64,000 bases of DNA from an uncultured Lachnospiraceae bacterium (GCA_910578795.1 CAJTSD010000002.1:1-64000), one strand, 5' to 3'. Counted from the first letter of the stretch, positions 41,839 through 51,341 are shown. The notes: generated by a model not told the origin, from the letters alone. A program made the numbers and translations.

Positions 41839-44800
41839 TTATTCATCAAAGTCATCAAAGTCGTCGTCACTGTCAAACTCATCATCCGAATAATCTTCAT
41901 CCTCTGCAAAATCATCCTCGTCCTCAGCATCAATCAAATCGCCGCTTGCCGCGTCAAATTCCTTCTGCTGATAGCCCTCGAGGTTTTCTCTGTTGTCATA
42001 TTTGTTATCGCCTTCCATCTCCACACGGAAATCAGACTCACTGTAATCAACAGATTCCTTAAGTTCAACCTCGTTTCGGTTCTCGTCATACACCTTGACA
42101 TCAAGACCAAGTGACTGCAATTCCTTGAGCAATACCTTGAATGACTCAGGAATACCCGGCTCTGGAATATTTTCGCCCTTGATAATCGCCTCGTACGTTT
42201 TTACACGCCCGACAACATCATCCGACTTCACCGTAAGAATCTCCTGAAGGGTATGAGATGCACCATACGCCTCAAGCGCCCAAACCTCCATCTCACCAAA
42301 TCGCTGTCCGCCAAACTGTGCCTTACCGCCAAGAGGCTGCTGTGTTACCATACCGTACGGTCCGGTAGAACGTGCATGAATCTTATCGTCTACAAGATGG
42401 TGGAGTTTTAAGTAATGCATGTGTCCGATGGTAACAGGACTGTCAAAATACTCGCCTGTCCTTCCGTCTCGCAGTCTTACCTTTCCGTCCCTTGAAATCG
42501 GAACACCCTTCCAATACTTTCTGTGGTCCCTGTTCTCTGACAGATATTCCAAAACTTCCGGCAGAAGCTCAGCCTTGTGCTTTGCCTCAAACTCCTCCCA
42601 CTCAAGGTTTACATAATCATTTGCAAGTTCCAGCGTATCCATGATATCCGCCTCGTTTGCACCGTCAAACACAGGTGTCGCCACATTAAAGCCAAGCGCC
42701 TTTGCTGCAAGCGAAAGATGGATTTCCAGCACCTGACCGATGTTCATACGGGAAGGCACACCAAGCGGATTTAATACGATATCAAGCGGTCGTCCGTTTG
42801 GCAGATACGGCATATCCTCAACCGGAAGCACACGCGAAACAACACCCTTGTTCCCGTGACGTCCCGCCATCTTATCACCTACGGAAATCTTTCTCTTCTG
42901 CGCAATATAGATGCGAACCGACTGGTTTACGCCAGGCGCAAGCTCCGTATCGCCCGCTGCCCTGGAAAATACTTTTGCATCCACTACCACACCGTACTCG
43001 CCATGAGGAACCTTAAGCGACGTATCACGCACCTCTCTTGCTTTCTCACCAAAGATGGCACGCAAAAGACGCTCCTCCGCCGTAAGCTCTGTTTCTCCCT
43101 TCGGCGTAACCTTACCAACAAGAATATCCCCTGCACGCACCTCTGCACCCACACGGATAATACCCCTGTCATCCAAATCCTTCAGCGCATCGTCACCAAC
43201 GCCCGGCACATCCCTGGTAATCTCCTCAGGTCCAAGTTTGGTATCACGCGCATCCGTTTCATATTCTTCAATATGGATTGATGTATAAACATCCTCCATC
43301 ACAAGCCGTTCACTTAACAGTACGGCATCCTCATAATTATAACCTTCCCATGTCATAAATCCAATTAACGGATTCTTTCCAAGCCCAAGCTCACCGCCGC
43401 TTGTTGAAGCGCCATCCGCAATCACCTGACCGGCTGCCACATGGTCTCCCTTAAAGACAATCGGCTTCTGATTATAACAGTTCGACTGATTGCTTCGCTC
43501 AAATTTATGCAGTTTAAAATCTGCTTTCTCACCATCATCATAAGCAATCTTAATCACTCTTGAATCGACATACGTAATGGTTCCAGCCTTCTTCGCAACA
43601 ACACATACACCGGAATCGACCGCCGTCTTCACTTCCATACCCGTACCAACAACCGGCGCTTCCGTGAACAGCAAAGGAACTGCCTGACGCTGCATGTTTG
43701 ATCCCATCAGCGCACGGTTGGCATCATCGTTCTGAAGGAACGGAATCAACGCGGTAGCCACAGAGAACACCATTTTGGGAGACACGTCCATATACTCAAA
43801 CATCGCCTTCGGATACTCCTGTGTCTCGTCAAGATAACGACCTGATACGGAATTTCGTACAAAATATCCGTTCTCGTCAAGCTGCTCATTCGCCTGCGCC
43901 ACGTGATAATTATCCTCCTCGTCAGCCGTCATATAGACAACCTCATTTGTGACACGCGGATTTTTGGGATCGCTCTTATCAATCTTTCGATAAGGAGCCT
44001 CAATAAAACCATATTCATTAATTCTTGCATACGATGCAAGGGAGTTAATCAAACCGATATTCGGACCTTCAGGCGTTTCAATCGGACACATTCTTCCGTA
44101 ATGGGAATAATGCACATCTCGAACCTCGAATCCGGCACGGTCTCTTGAAAGACCACCGGGACCCAACGCGGAAAGACGCCTCTTGTGTGTCAACTCGCCT
44201 AACGGATTATTCTGATCCATAAACTGTGACAACTGGGAAGAACCAAAGAACTCTTTAATGGCAGCCTGTACAGGTTTTATGTTGATTAAAGCCTGCGGCG
44301 ACACATCATCCGAGTCGTGTGTCGTCATACGTTCACGAACCACACGCTCCATTCTTGACAGACCGATGCGGTACTGGTTCTGCAACAGTTCCCCGACCGC
44401 TCTAATACGTCTGTTCCCCAAATGGTCAATATCATCACTGTTGCCTAAGCCATATTCAAGATGCATATTGTAATTAATTGACGCTAAAATATCCTCCTTG
44501 GTAATGTGCTTTGGAATCAGCTCATGTACATTTCTGGTAATCGCATCTGCCAGCTCCTCCGGATTTTCGGAATACTCCTCAAGAATCTGACGCAACACAG
44601 GAAAATAAACCTGTTCCGTAATCCCAAGGCTTCTCGGGTCACAGTCAACAAAGTTTGTAATATCCACCATCATATTGGAAAGTACCTTTACAAGTCTTTC
44701 CTCTGTCTGTATCCACACAAACGGCACTGCGGCATTTTGGATTGCTTCCGCCATTTCCACCGTTACTTTCTCGCCCTTAGATCCAAGCACTTCTCCGCTA

Positions 44801-45705
44801 AACGGATCGACAACGTCCTCTGCCAAAACCTGATTTCGGATTCTGTTTTTCAGGGCAAGCTTTTTGTTAAATTTATAACGGCCAACCTTTGCAAGATCAT
44901 ATCTTCTGGGATCAAAGAACATCGCAGTAACAAGATTTTCCGCGCTGTCCAAGCTGAACGGCTCACCCGGACGAATCTTACTGTAAAGCTCTTTCAGACC
45001 TTCCTGATAATTTTCTGCCGTATCCTTTGAAAAGCTGGCATGAATCTTTGGTTCATCGCCAAACAATTCCAGTATTTCTTCATTCGTACCGACGCCAAGC
45101 GCACGGATAAACACCGTGATCGGCACCTTTCTTGTTCTATCTACACGAACATAGAAAACATCATTGGAATCCGTTTCGTACTCCAACCATGCTCCTCTAT
45201 TTGGGATCACTGTACATGAGAATAGACGTTTACCGATTTTATCATGGGTTATTCCGTAATAAATACCCGGTGAACGAACCAGCTGGCTGACAATAACACG
45301 CTCCGCACCATTAATAACGAACGTACCCGTTTCTGTCATTAACGGGAAGTTACCCATAAAAATCTCGTGCTCGCTGATTTCTTCCTTCTCCTTGTTATGA
45401 AGGCGAACTTTAATTTTTACAGGAGCCTCATAAGTTAAATCACGCTCCTTGCACTCTTCAATCGTGTGCTTGATTTCGTCCTCTGCGAGAACATAGTCAA
45501 CGAATTCCAGACTCAGGCGTCCACTGTAATCCGTGATAGGAGAGATATCTGCCAAAGCCTCCCTGAAGCCTTCCTCAAGAAACCACTTGTAGGAATCCTT
45601 CTGTACCTCGATCAGATCCGGCATTCCCAAAACCTCTTCTTGTCTTTGGTAGCTCATACGCATCGTCTTTCCGGAGACAACTGGACGTATTCTGTTCTTT
45701 TCCAT
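41839..45705 (-). CDS. rpoB: RNA polymerase beta subunit
   Basis: 1288 residues from MEKNRIRPVVSG; a TTG 10 codons upstream is a weaker start. It has the rifampicin-region block FGSSQLSQFMDQNNPLGELTHKRRLSALGPGG and the C-terminal RFGEMEVWALEAYGAS. The extreme C-terminus is a very acidic tail (~60 residues, DEDDFAEDEDYSDDEFDSDDDFDDFDE-like), longer than in many Firmicutes. It is transcribed from its own promoter together with rpoC. Confidence 0.99.
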   Translation of the reverse strand: MEKNRIRPVVSGKTMRMSYQRQEEVLGMPDLIEVQKDSYKWFLEEGFREALADISPITDYSGRLSLEFVDYVLAEDEIKHTIEECKERDLTYEAPVKIKVRLHNKEKEEISEHEIFMGNFPLMTETGTFVINGAERVIVSQLVRSPGIYYGITHDKIGKRLFSCTVIPNRGAWLEYETDSNDVFYVRVDRTRKVPITVFIRALGVGTNEEILELFGDEPKIHASFSKDTAENYQEGLKELYSKIRPGEPFSLDSAENLVTAMFFDPRRYDLAKVGRYKFNKKLALKNRIRNQVLAEDVVDPFSGEVLGSKGEKVTVEMAEAIQNAAVPFVWIQTEERLVKVLSNMMVDITNFVDCDPRSLGITEQVYFPVLRQILEEYSENPEELADAITRNVHELIPKHITKEDILASINYNMHLEYGLGNSDDIDHLGNRRIRAVGELLQNQYRIGLSRMERVVRERMTTHDSDDVSPQALINIKPVQAAIKEFFGSSQLSQFMDQNNPLGELTHKRRLSALGPGGLSRDRAGFEVRDVHYSHYGRMCPIETPEGPNIGLINSLASYARINEYGFIEAPYRKIDKSDPKNPRVTNEVVYMTADEEDNYHVAQANEQLDENGYFVRNSVSGRYLDETQEYPKAMFEYMDVSPKMVFSVATALIPFLQNDDANRALMGSNMQRQAVPLLFTEAPVVGTGMEVKTAVDSGVCVVAKKAGTITYVDSRVIKIAYDDGEKADFKLHKFERSNQSNCYNQKPIVFKGDHVAAGQVIADGASTSGGELGLGKNPLIGFMTWEGYNYEDAVLLSERLVMEDVYTSIHIEEYETDARDTKLGPEEITRDVPGVGDDALKDLDDRGIIRVGAEVRAGDILVGKVTPKGETELTAEERLLRAIFGEKAREVRDTSLKVPHGEYGVVVDAKVFSRAAGDTELAPGVNQSVRIYIAQKRKISVGDKMAGRHGNKGVVSRVLPVEDMPYLPNGRPLDIVLNPLGVPSRMNIGQVLEIHLSLAAKALGFNVATPVFDGANEADIMDTLELANDYVNLEWEEFEAKHKAELLPEVLEYLSENRDHRKYWKGVPISRDGKVRLRDGRTGEYFDSPVTIGHMHYLKLHHLVDDKIHARSTGPYGMVTQQPLGGKAQFGGQRFGEMEVWALEAYGASHTLQEILTVKSDDVVGRVKTYEAIIKGENIPEPGIPESFKVLLKELQSLGLDVKVYDENRNEVELKESVDYSESDFRVEMEGDNKYDNRENLEGYQQKEFDAASGDLIDAEDEDDFAEDEDYSDDEFDSDDDFDDFDE

Positions 45706-45833
45706 GACATTTTCACCCCGTTCTTCATCATTCAAGATCTATATTTAACGCGCCATATCCTATCAGGAGTTAAGAAACACCTGTTATTTTAAGCATTATA
45801 AATAAGCTAATTTTTCACAATAGCGCACATTAC

Positions 45834-45862
45834 ATGTTATCACAAGTCATTCATAAAGTCAA
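45834..45862 (-). promoter_or_regulatory. rpoBC promoter
   Basis: -35 TTGACT (45857-45862), 17-nt spacer, -10 TAACAT (45834-45839), placed 129 bp upstream of rpoB after the rplL terminator-like hairpin. Confidence 0.75.
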
Positions 45863-45917
45863 CTACATTTTTACAGAACTTGGAAAGAACTTTTCGAAAG
45901 AAAAAAGAATAAAAATC

Positions 45918-45940
45918 AGGGCGGGATATCACCCCGCCCT
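45918..45940 (-). terminator. Terminator or attenuator after rplL
   Basis: Stem AGGGCGGG/CCCGCCCT with a 7-nt loop, followed on the minus strand by GATTTTTATTC. It probably ends or attenuates the rplJL transcript before the separate rpoB promoter. Confidence 0.75.
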
Positions 45941-45963
45941 AAAAAGCATAAGAACATGTAAAA

Positions 45964-46338
45964 TTACTTAAGAGTTATCTTAGCGCCTTCTGCCTCAAGC
46001 TTTGTCTTAATCTCCTCAGCCTCAGCCTTAGCTGCTGCTTCCTTCAATACCTTAGGAGCGTTATCAACTAAGTCCTTAGCTTCCTTCAAGCCAAGACCTG
46101 TTACTTCACGAACAACCTTAATAACCTTAACCTTGTTCGGACCTACCTCTGTAAGCTCTACGTCAAAATCATCCTTCTCTTCCTCTGCCGGTGCTGCACC
46201 GCCTGCTGCCATAACAACTGCGCCTGCTGCCGCAGATACGCCAAACTCTTCCTCACAAGCCTTTACTAAGTCGTTTAACTCTAAAACTGTAAGCTCTTTA
46301 ATCGCTTCAATAAATTCTGCTGTTGTCAACTTTGCCAT
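45964..46338 (-). CDS. rplL: Ribosomal protein L7/L12
   Basis: 124 residues with the L7/L12 layout: N-terminal dimerisation helix (MAKLTTAEFIEAIKELTVLELNDLVKACEE), an Ala-rich hinge and the C-terminal domain EKDDFDVELTEVGPNKVKVIKVVREVTGLGLKEAKDLVD. It forms the ribosomal stalk that recruits translation factors. It follows rplJ in the normal order. Confidence 0.99.
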   Translation of the reverse strand: MAKLTTAEFIEAIKELTVLELNDLVKACEEEFGVSAAAGAVVMAAGGAAPAEEEKDDFDVELTEVGPNKVKVIKVVREVTGLGLKEAKDLVDNAPKVLKEAAAKAEAEEIKTKLEAEGAKITLK

Positions 46339-46431
46339 TTTTATTTACCTCCATAATCATTTTCATCATTTTATATCCATCATCTGTTTTGCGGTATTTT
46401 CTTAAATCATACCGCCTCCGAAAGCACCGGA

Positions 46432-47016
46432 TTATTCTGCTGTGGGTGCTTCCTCTGCCGCAGGCTCTGCTGTTTCCGCAACTGCCTCTGCAGGCGCTTC
46501 TTCTGTTGCAGGCGCCGGCTCACATGCGTCTGCGCCACCCTTCTCCGCAATCTGATTAAGCACACGGGCGAAGTTCGTAATCGGTGACTTGATGCTTCCA
46601 AGAAACTTTGAAAGCAGTTCTTCTCTTGAAGGAATGCTTGCAATCGCCTTCATTCCGTCTGCGTCATAGACAATACCCTCTACCACGCCTGCTTTCAGTT
46701 CAAGCGCAGGACATCCCTTTGCAAAATTGCTGATAATTCTTGCCGGAGCTGTCGCATCGTCCTTGCTGACCGCAATCGCATTTGTTCCCTTCAGGCTCTC
46801 TACCAAACCTTCAAATTCCGTACCCTGAAACGCACGGTTCATTAAAGTGTTTTTGTAAACCTTGTAGGTAACGCCTGCCTCACGAAGCTGCTTACGGAGA
46901 ACGGTATCCTGTGCAACCGTAATTCCACTGTAGTTTACGATTACTACGGAAGCTGCATCCTTGACTGTTGCTGCAATCTCGTCAACGATAGGCTGTTTTA
47001 ATTCAATCTTTGCCAT
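46432..47016 (-). CDS. rplJ: Ribosomal protein L10
   Basis: 194 residues. The body (KQPIVDEIAATVKDAASVVIVNYSGITVAQDTVLRKQLR ... ) is normal L10, the stalk base that binds L7/L12. The C-terminus carries an extra ~30-residue Ala/Glu/Pro-rich tail (CEPAPATEEAPAEAVAETAE ...) beyond the usual end. It is preceded by an L10 leader RNA and a transcription terminator, so it is autoregulated. Confidence 0.98.
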   Translation of the reverse strand: MAKIELKQPIVDEIAATVKDAASVVIVNYSGITVAQDTVLRKQLREAGVTYKVYKNTLMNRAFQGTEFEGLVESLKGTNAIAVSKDDATAPARIISNFAKGCPALELKAGVVEGIVYDADGMKAIASIPSREELLSKFLGSIKSPITNFARVLNQIAEKGGADACEPAPATEEAPAEAVAETAEPAAEEAPTAE

Positions 47017-47188
47017 TTTCTTACCTCCTTATAGATTTATGGATTTGTCCCCAAATCCTGCCGAAAGGAATAGTATGATATCTAATCGAGTAGGGAAGCT
47101 CTCCTCCCCTGCTCGCGCGCCGGGCGTCCGTCAGCGAACCGATTTATCGGTTTGATGACACATTTCATTTGGACGTCCGTGTGCATAA

Positions 47189-47327
47189 TAAAAAACCTCT
47201 CATCCATGCCATAACACAAAAAGAGAGGTTAAAATCCTTATCATAAAAACTCTTTTCCTCGGTAGGCGATATTCTTACGCAAAAGGCATCCTCTTGCACC
47301 TACTGTCTTCGGCATGGTTTTACAACC
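47189..47327 (-). ncRNA. L10 leader autoregulatory RNA with attenuator
   Basis: Leader of the rplJL transcript. It contains the typical L10-binding core (GTAGGTGCAAGAGGATGCC and a matching CCTACCG) and ends in an attenuator stem AACCTCTC/GAGAGGTT followed by TTTTTT (47189-47230). When L10 is in excess it binds the leader and favours termination. Between it and rplJ a second short hairpin (AACCGA/TCGGTT) is visible near 47137. Confidence 0.85.
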
Positions 47328-47333
47328 TTTATC

Positions 47334-47362
47334 ACCATATCATATTCGCCTGATGCTGTCAA
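47334..47362 (-). promoter_or_regulatory. rplJL promoter
   Basis: -35 TTGACA (47357-47362), 17-nt spacer, -10 TATGGT (47334-47339). It lies just upstream of the L10 leader. Confidence 0.8.
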
Positions 47363-47417
47363 TGTTTTTGTTAAAATTCTTTATCCAAATTCTTTATCTC
47401 CGAATTTGTATTTCCCA

Positions 47418-48659
47418 TCATTCCCAGGTCACATATCCTTCTTTGTCAATGTAAACATTCGGGGAAATACTACGCATGTAATTCAAAACCCCCTCCGCCT
47501 CCGCGCCCTCAAGGAGCCGTGTGCGGCACTCCTCACTCTTGCATGGGACAAAGCGCAGACTCGCAATCCCTTCACGGTTTACTGCAGCCTCAACAAGGCA
47601 CGTATCCTGCGTTTTGGAATTAAACCAAAAATTACCAAGACTGTATATCACCGGCACGCCTTCCACCACATCAATTTTCTGCAGGCAATGCGGATGATCG
47701 CCGATAATCAAATCCACTCCTGCACGCGCATACGTCGCCGACTGCTCCTCCTGCAGCCAGTCAATCTCCTCCTGACTTTCTGTCCCCCAGTGAATATACA
47801 GAACCACGAAATCACTGTTTTCCTTCGCTTCCGCAATCACCCGCAAAAGTGCCGACGGATCAAGGCATCGTAACACACCCGCGCTTGTCGCAGTTGCCTC
47901 CTTTGTATCAGGAGTCGCATTGCGCTCAATCTGCGTCGCGCCCACAACCGCAATCTTCAAATCATTTGCAATCAGATAAACCGGCTTTAACGCCTCCTCC
48001 AAGTTCCTTCCGGCACCCACATACGGAACCTGTGCCGCTTCCAAAGTGTCAAACGTGTCAAGCAGCGCCTCATTCCCGTAATCATACGCATGATTATTTG
48101 CAAGTGATACCAAATCCACTCCAAGCTCCTGTAAAATCCCCGCATATTGCGGATTGGCACGAAATGTAAACTGCTTCCCGGCAGTCGGAGTACCTCTGTT
48201 CGAATACGGAAACTCATTGTTGAGCATAAACACATCCGCACCGCGCATTCGTTCCAACAGTCCCGCCAAAAACGTATCCTCAACACTGCTGCCTCTTGCA
48301 ATATAGCGGTACATGATGGCATATGCCTCATCAAAAAGAATATCTCCCGCAAAAGCCAGTGTCACCTGGTTGGAATCGTTGCATTCAACAAGCACCGCCT
48401 TTTGTCCCATGGAAACAGCCTGTTCGTAAAGCTCCCGTCCCTTCTTCGCCACTTCACCGTCAAAAGCCTCCTGTCCCGTCAGCCCTTCCTGCGCCTGTCC
48501 GTCATCCTTGTGCGACATATGAAACGGAAACTCCACCAAAACACCGCCAGTACCACCGCCTGATTCCGCCTTGAGCTTTTCCACATATAGCAGCATAAGC
48601 CCCATGCCAATAACCAGCACTGCAAGCATGACCGTGATAAAAAGTTTAATCTTCTTCAT
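47418..48659 (-). CDS. CapA-family (poly-gamma-glutamate synthesis-like) protein
   Basis: 413 residues from ATG 48659. One N-terminal membrane helix (IKLFITVMLAVLVIGMGLMLLY) anchors a secreted metallophosphatase-like domain with VTLAFAGDILFD, MLNNEFPYSNRG, VSLANNHAYDYGNEA, VVLYIHWGTES, IIGDHPHCLQ and VIYSLGNFWF, all CapA hallmarks. It is not tied to known poly-gamma-glutamate genes here and may act in another envelope process. Its place between rplA and rplJ is unusual. It is read in the same direction as the ribosomal genes. Confidence 0.9.
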   Translation of the reverse strand: MKKIKLFITVMLAVLVIGMGLMLLYVEKLKAESGGGTGGVLVEFPFHMSHKDDGQAQEGLTGQEAFDGEVAKKGRELYEQAVSMGQKAVLVECNDSNQVTLAFAGDILFDEAYAIMYRYIARGSSVEDTFLAGLLERMRGADVFMLNNEFPYSNRGTPTAGKQFTFRANPQYAGILQELGVDLVSLANNHAYDYGNEALLDTFDTLEAAQVPYVGAGRNLEEALKPVYLIANDLKIAVVGATQIERNATPDTKEATATSAGVLRCLDPSALLRVIAEAKENSDFVVLYIHWGTESQEEIDWLQEEQSATYARAGVDLIIGDHPHCLQKIDVVEGVPVIYSLGNFWFNSKTQDTCLVEAAVNREGIASLRFVPCKSEECRTRLLEGAEAEGVLNYMRSISPNVYIDKEGYVTWE

Positions 48660-48697
48660 AATACTCCGTTTTCCCGTATAATCCTGACAGATGCACA

Positions 48698-48723
48698 AAA
48701 TGCAAGTCTTCCGACTTGCATTT
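48698..48723 (-). terminator. Terminator between rplA and the CapA-like gene
   Basis: 11-bp stem AAATGCAAGTC/GACTTGCATTT with a 4-nt loop; on the minus strand it is followed by TTTGTGC. The T-run is short, so termination may be partial and allow read-through into the CapA-like gene. Confidence 0.6.
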
Positions 48724-48753
48724 CGCATCTATCAATATCTCTTATTTTTATGA

Positions 48754-49443
48754 TTAGAACTTTGCAACACTAACCTTAACGCCGGGTCCCATTGTAGATG
48801 TCAATGTGATGCTCCTCAAATACTGTCCCTTCAATGCAGAAGGTCTTGCCTTTACGATTGCATCCAAGAGTGCATTCACGTTCTGCAAAAGCTGCTCTTC
48901 CGTAAATGACGCTTTTCCAATCGGGCAGTGAATGATATTCGTCTTGTCAAGTCGGTACTCAATCTTACCAGCCTTAATATCATTAATCGCCTTTGTAACA
49001 TCCATTGTTACAGTACCTGCTTTCGGGTTTGGCATTAAGCCCTTCGGTCCCAAAACCTTACCAAGACGTCCGACAACGCCCATCATGTCCGGTGTCGCCA
49101 CGACTACGTCAAAATCCAGCCAACCGTCATTCTGAATCTTCGGAATCAGCTCTTCGCCGCCAACATAATCAGCGCCGGCTGCCTCTGCCTCGTTTACTTT
49201 ATCACCTTTAGCAAATACTAAAACCCTAACTGTCTTACCTGTTCCGTTCGGAAGTACAACAGCGCCTCTGATCTGCTGATCTGCATGACGTCCGTCACAA
49301 CCTGTCCTGATATGAACCTCTACGGTTTCATCAAACTTTGCGGTTGCCGTCTTCTTTGCCAACGCAACGGCTTCCTCAAGCTCATAAAAGTTTGCGCGAT
49401 CTACTAACTTCGCGGATTCATTATATTTCTTACCATGCTTCAT
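48754..49443 (-). CDS. rplA: Ribosomal protein L1
   Basis: 229 residues with the L1 pattern MKHGKKYNESAKLVDR, VEVHIRTGCDGRHADQQIRGAVVLPNGTGK and DMMGVVGRLGKVLGPKGLMPNPKAGTVT. It is at the L1 stalk of the large subunit and often autoregulates the rplKA mRNA. It follows rplK by 16 bp. Confidence 0.99.
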   Translation of the reverse strand: MKHGKKYNESAKLVDRANFYELEEAVALAKKTATAKFDETVEVHIRTGCDGRHADQQIRGAVVLPNGTGKTVRVLVFAKGDKVNEAEAAGADYVGGEELIPKIQNDGWLDFDVVVATPDMMGVVGRLGKVLGPKGLMPNPKAGTVTMDVTKAINDIKAGKIEYRLDKTNIIHCPIGKASFTEEQLLQNVNALLDAIVKARPSALKGQYLRSITLTSTMGPGVKVSVAKF

Positions 49444-49459
49444 TTATCTCTACCTCCGC

Positions 49460-49885
49460 TTACTCTTCTACTTCGATACCCATAGATCTTGCCGTACCCG
49501 CAATCATGCTCATTGCAGCCTCAAGGCTTGCCGCATTTAAGTCAGGCATCTTTAACTCAGCAATCTCCTGTACCTTAGCCTTCGAAATCTTAGCAACCTT
49601 TGTCTTATTCGGCGCTGCCGATGCAGTTTTTAAGTTGCAAGCCTTCTTTAACAAAACCGCTGCAGGCGGAGTCTTGGTGATGAAGCTAAAGCTTCTATCT
49701 GCATAAACCGTAATTACAACAGGGATGATTAAATCTCCCTGGTCTGCTGTTCTAGCATTAAACTGCTTTGTGAACTCTACAATGTTTACACCGTGCTGTC
49801 CAAGTGCAGGACCAACCGGTGGAGCCGGTGTTGCTTTGCCGGCAGGAATTTGCAATTTAATATATCCTTCTACTTTCTTTGCCAT
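49460..49885 (-). CDS. rplK: Ribosomal protein L11
   Basis: 141 residues from MAKKVEGYIKLQIPAG with PAPPVGPALGQHGVNIVEFTKQFNART and a C-terminal SMIAGTARSMGIEVEE. It forms the GTPase-associated centre with 23S rRNA. ATG 49894 is three codons upstream but the family start is as given. Confidence 0.99.
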   Translation of the reverse strand: MAKKVEGYIKLQIPAGKATPAPPVGPALGQHGVNIVEFTKQFNARTADQGDLIIPVVITVYADRSFSFITKTPPAAVLLKKACNLKTASAAPNKTKVAKISKAKVQEIAELKMPDLNAASLEAAMSMIAGTARSMGIEVEE

Positions 49886-49999
49886 TTTTGGCACCTCCTA
49901 TTTTATTCTCAGTCTTTGTCAGACCGTGTCATTAATATAGACTGTTTTGTGGTTTTCCGGGCGGATACCCCTCCCACACGGAACAAAATTCCATTCCTC

Positions 50000-50028
50000 A
50001 TTTTATTACATATTTTTAATAATGTCAA
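50000..50028 (-). promoter_or_regulatory. rplKA promoter
   Basis: -35 TTGACA (50023-50028), 17-nt spacer, -10 TAAAAT (50000-50005), between nusG and rplK. Confidence 0.8.
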
Positions 50029-50046
50029 TAAAAGAAAATGCCGTTT

Positions 50047-50808
50047 TTAATCCCACATCTTTTTCACATCCGAAAAATTAATCTCAACGGGTGTTTCGCG
50101 TCCGAACATTTCAACCATAATCGTAAGCGTGCGCCTTGTCGCATCGATTTTCTGCACCGTGCCGACAGTATCTTTCCATACGCCCGCAGTAACGCTGATT
50201 ACGTCGCCCTCCGCAAATTCGACATTCACCTCGCCGCCAAAATCAAGCGCCGCAAGCTCCGCTTCCGTAAGCGGCACCGGCTTGCTTCCCGGTCCCACAA
50301 ATCCGGTCACGCCTCTCGTATTGCGCACCACATACCACGCGTCATTATTGTCCGCATCCATGTGAAGAAGCACATAACCCGGAAAGAGCTTTTTGCGCGA
50401 ACTTTTTTCCACGCCGTCCTTAAGCTCCGTCACATCCTGAAGGGGCACCCGCACTTCGAGGATTTCATTCTCGAGATGTCTGTTTTCAATTGCCTTTTCA
50501 ATATTTGCCTTTACTTTGTTTTCATAGCCTGAATAAGTATGAACCACATACCAGCCCATTCCCAAGCCACTCTTGTTGTCGCTCAGCGCCACCTTACTGT
50601 GGACTTCCCCATCAGCCTCCGGCTCTTCGATTGCGGGCTTCTTCGCCTTAACAGCAACTTCCTCAACTTTTTCTTCAAGTTCCGTTTCCTGCGGCTTTTC
50701 CGATACCACATCCGGTACCGGCATCTTTGGTGATGCGGGCAGCCATTCCTTCGTTGTCGGGGTAATCAGTTTTTTGGCTACCGCTTTGGCTTCCTTTTTC
50801 TCTTCCAT
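50047..50808 (-). CDS. nusG: Transcription factor NusG with long N-terminal extension
   Basis: 253 residues from ATG 50808 (GAGG 9 nt before). The NGN domain begins near residue 84 (MGWYVVHTYSGYENKVKANIE) and the KOW domain follows (GDVISVTAGVWKDTVGTVQ). Normal NusG is ~175-180 residues; the additional ~84 residues are charged, Lys/Glu/Pro-rich and probably disordered. It couples RNA polymerase to Rho or ribosomes. It follows secE as usual. Confidence 0.96.
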   Translation of the reverse strand: MEEKKEAKAVAKKLITPTTKEWLPASPKMPVPDVVSEKPQETELEEKVEEVAVKAKKPAIEEPEADGEVHSKVALSDNKSGLGMGWYVVHTYSGYENKVKANIEKAIENRHLENEILEVRVPLQDVTELKDGVEKSSRKKLFPGYVLLHMDADNNDAWYVVRNTRGVTGFVGPGSKPVPLTEAELAALDFGGEVNVEFAEGDVISVTAGVWKDTVGTVQKIDATRRTLTIMVEMFGRETPVEINFSDVKKMWD

Positions 50809-50822
50809 ACTATTCATCCTCA

Positions 50823-51038
50823 CTATTGCATTCCGATACTTGTCAGGAAATTGATTCCAAACTGGATAACCGTATCCATCAGGGTAATCGCAAGTCCTAA
50901 CACAACAGAAACACAAAGCACTGCGACAGATTCCTTTATGGTTTCTGTCTTGTCAGGCCAGGAAATTTTGTTGAACTCAGTCTTCATGCCTTTCCAAAAG
51001 CTGTCCTTTTTCGCATCCTTCTTAGCTGTTTCTGCCAT
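50823..51038 (-). CDS. secE: Preprotein translocase subunit SecE
   Basis: 71 residues from MAETAKKDAKKDSFWKG. It has the SecE signature MKTEFNKISWPDKTETIKESVAVL followed by one membrane helix (LCVSVVLGLAITLMDTVIQFG). It clamps SecY. Located between rpmG and nusG, the usual order; the earlier in-frame start would run into rpmG. Confidence 0.95.
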   Translation of the reverse strand: MAETAKKDAKKDSFWKGMKTEFNKISWPDKTETIKESVAVLCVSVVLGLAITLMDTVIQFGINFLTSIGMQ

Positions 51039-51064
51039 AGTTTGCCTCCCATGCTCTAAAACTG

Positions 51065-51214
51065 TTATTTTGTTTCTTTGTGCAATGTGTGAGTCTTGCA
51101 AAATCTACAATACTTCTTGATTTCCATTCTGTCAGGATGGTTTTTCTTTTCCTTTGTGGTATTGTAGTTACGCTGCTTGCACTCCGTACAAGCCAATGTA
51201 ATCTTTGTACGCAT
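51065..51214 (-). CDS. rpmG: Ribosomal protein L33
   Basis: 49 residues (MRTKITLACTECKQRNYNTT ... YCRFCKTHTLHKETK). CTEC and CRFC form the zinc-binding pairs of the C+ type L33. It is the first gene of the rpmG-secE-nusG operon and has a strong promoter ~100 bp upstream. Confidence 0.97.
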   Translation of the reverse strand: MRTKITLACTECKQRNYNTTKEKKNHPDRMEIKKYCRFCKTHTLHKETK

Positions 51215-51312
51215 AATTCCACCTCCGCTAACGTTCTAATCCTTTTGGGTTCTAATCATACAGATACTTTTTCAAGCATAAAAAAAAGACCTGAAACGTA
51301 TCTTGCTTTACA

Positions 51313-51341
51313 AGCATATCATATGTATTTCAAAGCGTCAA
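51313..51341 (-). promoter_or_regulatory. rpmG-secE-nusG promoter
   Basis: -35 TTGACG (51336-51341), 17-nt spacer, -10 TATGCT (51313-51318). Confidence 0.8.

Noticed and set aside
38608..45030. Plus-strand open frames within rpoC and rpoB
   Set aside because: Shadows of the highly conserved coding strand.
51039..51064. tRNA-Trp between rpmG and secE, common in Firmicutes
   Set aside because: The gap is only 26 bp and contains only the secE ribosome site.
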